Below, one piece after another: positions 61,301-64,000 of a stretch of 64,000 nt of DNA (positions are counted from its first letter, which is position 1; the number at the start of each line of letters is the position of its first letter). Source of the DNA: Monarcha castaneiventris obscurior (lineage: Eukaryota > Chordata > Aves > Passeriformes > Monarchidae); NCBI GenBank assembly GCA_026261815.1, contig JAMPIT010000434.1, forward strand, positions 16,861,001 to 16,925,000, given 5' to 3'. The notes under the pieces are model-generated. The model ran no database searches. It was not told where the DNA came from and saw only the letters and a program-made list of their open reading frames with translations. The position numbers were made by a program, and so were the translations under genes.

Positions 61301-64000
61301 CTATTCTGATGGGATGAAATAAAGTCTGCTGACCTTTAAAGTAGCTTAAGCAGAAGTACAGAATCATTCTTTTCAAGACTGCATTTGGAAATAATATAAT
61401 ATAAAGTTTACAAAACAAATACAGTATAAGCTAAATGCCAGAGGCATGAATTAATACTGCTGGGTGTCACCCTGATGCACTTGCATTATTGAACAGGCTC
61501 TGGAGGACAGTAAACAATTGATGAAGCTGGTGTTGAAAGCTGCCAGACATATGAGAACTTTCAGGCATTTGTTTAAGGCATGCATTAAAAATAACTCTTT
61601 GTCTGTACGAATAATACCTTATGAAAACCATTCAGTTTATTTGTACCATTTGTTTGTCTCATATTCATTGGTTTGTTCAAAAAAACCCATCATAGAGATT
61701 ACTCACATTCACCTTTATTTATCCTCTTACACTGTGTCCAAGCTGGGATAGTGCAGAACAGGCAAAGTTTGGGACAGAATTAAAGCTTCTGGAATCCTTG
61801 GAAAAGTGATGTAAAATTATTATAGGCTCTTAGAAATTAAAGAAATTAGATCTCAGATGCATACTTGAATTATACTTTAAAAAAACCAAACATTTTTCTG
61901 TTCTGATGGAATCTGAATTAGCCCAATGCCATTTGTATTGCCAAAGTCAACCTTATTTCCCCCAGGAAGCAACTCATTAAGAAGTGAGGGATGCCTCCAT
62001 ATTACTGGAGAGAGCCATAAATCTTATGGCAGTAGATGTCCCGGGAATTTCTTGCAGTGCCGGTGGAAGCGGGGAGAGTGCAGAACTCGTCCTTCGGCCC
62101 CCCGGATCCTTTGCTCCATGCCTTGTGTCACACCGCCCCCTCAAGGGGTGTGCTCGGCAGTGTCCTGAGAGTGCTGGGAAGGAGTCCTGCCCATTTACAC
62201 GCTTTAATCCCATGCTCCAAATTCTGTCACGGATGCTTGCTCCGGGCATTTGCCTACTTTTAAATTCTTTGTCCTTCATCTTGGAGATCTTGTCCTTTAG
62301 AGAAGATCTTGAACCTTGTAAAGGGATGTACTTGTGTTCTTACGATCAAACTCTGAAAAAGTGTTTGAGCTTTATTTTCAGAGGTGTTATACAGGAAATG
62401 GAAATAGATTTGTTAATGAGACAACGTGCCAGCAGAAATGTGCTTGTGGTATTTAATGTGCTCTAGTGTCGTTTCATACACAGCTGCCTGCAGCTAAGCT
62501 TCTGTCCACTGCAGATGGCATAGAACTCACAGAACTGCTTGGCCAACCCTCAGCAGAGGTTTTGTTAAGCTGAGACCTTGTGTTAGAAATTACCTATATT
62601 CTGATGCTTTCCATTGATATTTTGCCTGCCAGGATCTGCCTCAGAGTTGCATCTCCACCGAGTACTCACTTCCTTGTGGCGGGCTTCTGTGGTCTCCATC
62701 ACTATTGCCATCATACCTGAATGTTTCAGTGTCATTCCTTTGGGAAATCAGAGGTGAAAGCCCACTATATCAAGTTGTTACTAGGTCTGGATTGGCATCT
62801 AGTGTGTTCAGAGTGTTCACTGCAAGAGGCTGTGTGGACCTTAGTTGCCACTGGGGGTTAAACCCAGTGCTCAGAGCAAAAGGCTTGCTAATACTCATTT
62901 CAGCTGAGTGCCAATCTCACTCATTCTAAATGAGAAGAAACATGCCATGGGAGATGATATTCTGTCTTTATGCATTTAAAGTGGAGGATGGATGTGTATC
63001 CATAGAGATAGGACAAGTCCAATGTGTGTGCCCTGAAGAGTGCTGGCCTCTTTTCACAGCTGTAGTTGAGAAGGACATTAGTCTTCAAACAAGAAAATAG
63101 GTCTACTTTGTAAAGAAATTGGTTCAAATAATTTGCCAGGTGACACGCAAGGGTTGTCTGGCAAAGACTGAATTGTAGTTCTTCAGGTCAGCATTCATTC
63201 CACTTTTACAGCATCATCCCTTCTTCGTTCCATGCTCTCCAATTTCTACAGCAAATGTGGAAGTCAGCTAAGGCAACAGTCTGCTTCACCTGATCCACTG
63301 AGTGATGTTCATCTGGTGATTTTGAAGGAAGCCATGATCACAAGGAAAAATGCTGCTACTGCATCATTAGACCATATCATCATACTCATGGCAAGCAATG
63401 TTTTCAATGTTTTCAAATATTTAACACCACCAGTTTTATTTCTGAGGAATACAGCAGAACAAAAGAACTCTCCAGGCAAACTTCCCCGCTCCCACTGTAA
63501 ATTCTTAGTATATATGCAAGATACCAATTCAGGTATGATACAGTTGTATATATCAAATGCTCTCAGGTGGAGCCTATAGCATAGATGTATCCCCGAAGGG
63601 GATGCTGTGTGAAATATCTCTGTTGTAGTAGAGATGATGATGTGCTACATTAAATAGAAATTTCTAATATACAGTGCTAAATCACAAGCTCCTGTTCTGC
63701 ACTGATTGCACCCATTATGACCATGCCTGTAGGATTTATATTAGCTACCACCTAAATTACTTTGATGTGAGGAAGGATGGGACCGAGAGGTGAGACTCTG
63801 TTTCGAAATCAGATGATTTGTACTGAAGAATCTTACTGAAAAAGCAAACCCAAAAGGAAAATTATACCCAGCTTCTACTCCAGTTTTCCTCTGCATTTCC
63901 TCTGCATTCACCTCACTACAAGCCACTTAAAACTACCCTTGTTGAAAGCAAAGCTTTTGAGATCTGAGTCCTGGGACTTGCATTAGTGATCAATTATTTT

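Larger units (their letters stand above)
56516..64000. other. Intergenic sequence beyond the CR1 fragment
   Basis: No known gene is recognised. In mammals the next gene is USP3, whose first exon I do not see. Items of note are a perfect 9-bp hairpin (57337-57361), an A24 run (58368-58391), overlapping open frames on both strands at 58989-59534 (181 codons on plus, up to 124 on minus), and a GC-richer patch at 61984-62466 with a 160-codon open frame. None shows a recognisable domain. Confidence 0.45.

Noticed and set aside
1..64000. Operons, CRISPR arrays, phage or bacterial systems
   Set aside because: Spliced vertebrate genes, long noncoding stretches and a CR1 LINE show this is nuclear vertebrate DNA. 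No prokaryotic feature was seen.

Overview
This is a vertebrate, most likely avian, nuclear window carrying two recognisable multi-exon genes in convergent orientation, read directly from conserved exons, splice sites and phase. The bird assignment is an inference. It rests on a CR1 LINE fragment of the avian/sauropsid type, compact introns and only about 10 kb between the two genes. No bacterial, plasmid, phage or CRISPR features are present.

Layout. 1-8649: intron of RAB8B, since its first coding part (residues 1-42) is not in the window. 8650-15327 (+): seven exons of RAB8B encoding residues 42-207, followed by a long 3' UTR with several poly(A) signals to about 19390. 19391-29520: the gap between the genes. 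It holds a possible orphan terminal exon (21698-21890) and a GC-rich island of about 2 kb. The island consists of a 38-bp minisatellite with a higher-order pattern (22172-22955), a unique CpG-rich core and a 14-bp minisatellite of 21 units without indels (23651-23944). 31662-53448 (-): a complete ten-exon carbonic anhydrase 12 (CA12) gene encoding a 349-residue protein, with a TATA-type promoter near 53620 and a probable 3' end near 29525. 53623-64000: sequence upstream of CA12, containing a 5' CR1 fragment (UTR plus ORF1 piece, no reverse transcriptase) at 55790-56515 and otherwise no recognised gene.

Gene relationships. RAB8B is a small Rab GTPase of exocytic traffic; CA12 is a membrane-anchored extracellular carbonic anhydrase. 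They are neighbours in mammals too (human 15q22), where from memory APH1B lies between them. I could not find APH1B exons here. The RAB8B-CA12 order is therefore conserved synteny rather than a functional operon.

The most useful points for follow-up are a GC-AG intron in CA12 fixed by reading phase, a 21-bp CA12 microexon, an overlapping upstream ORF at the CA12 start, the organised minisatellite/CpG island, and the CR1 copy that kept its 5' end and lost its 3' end. I saw no convincing new biological system.
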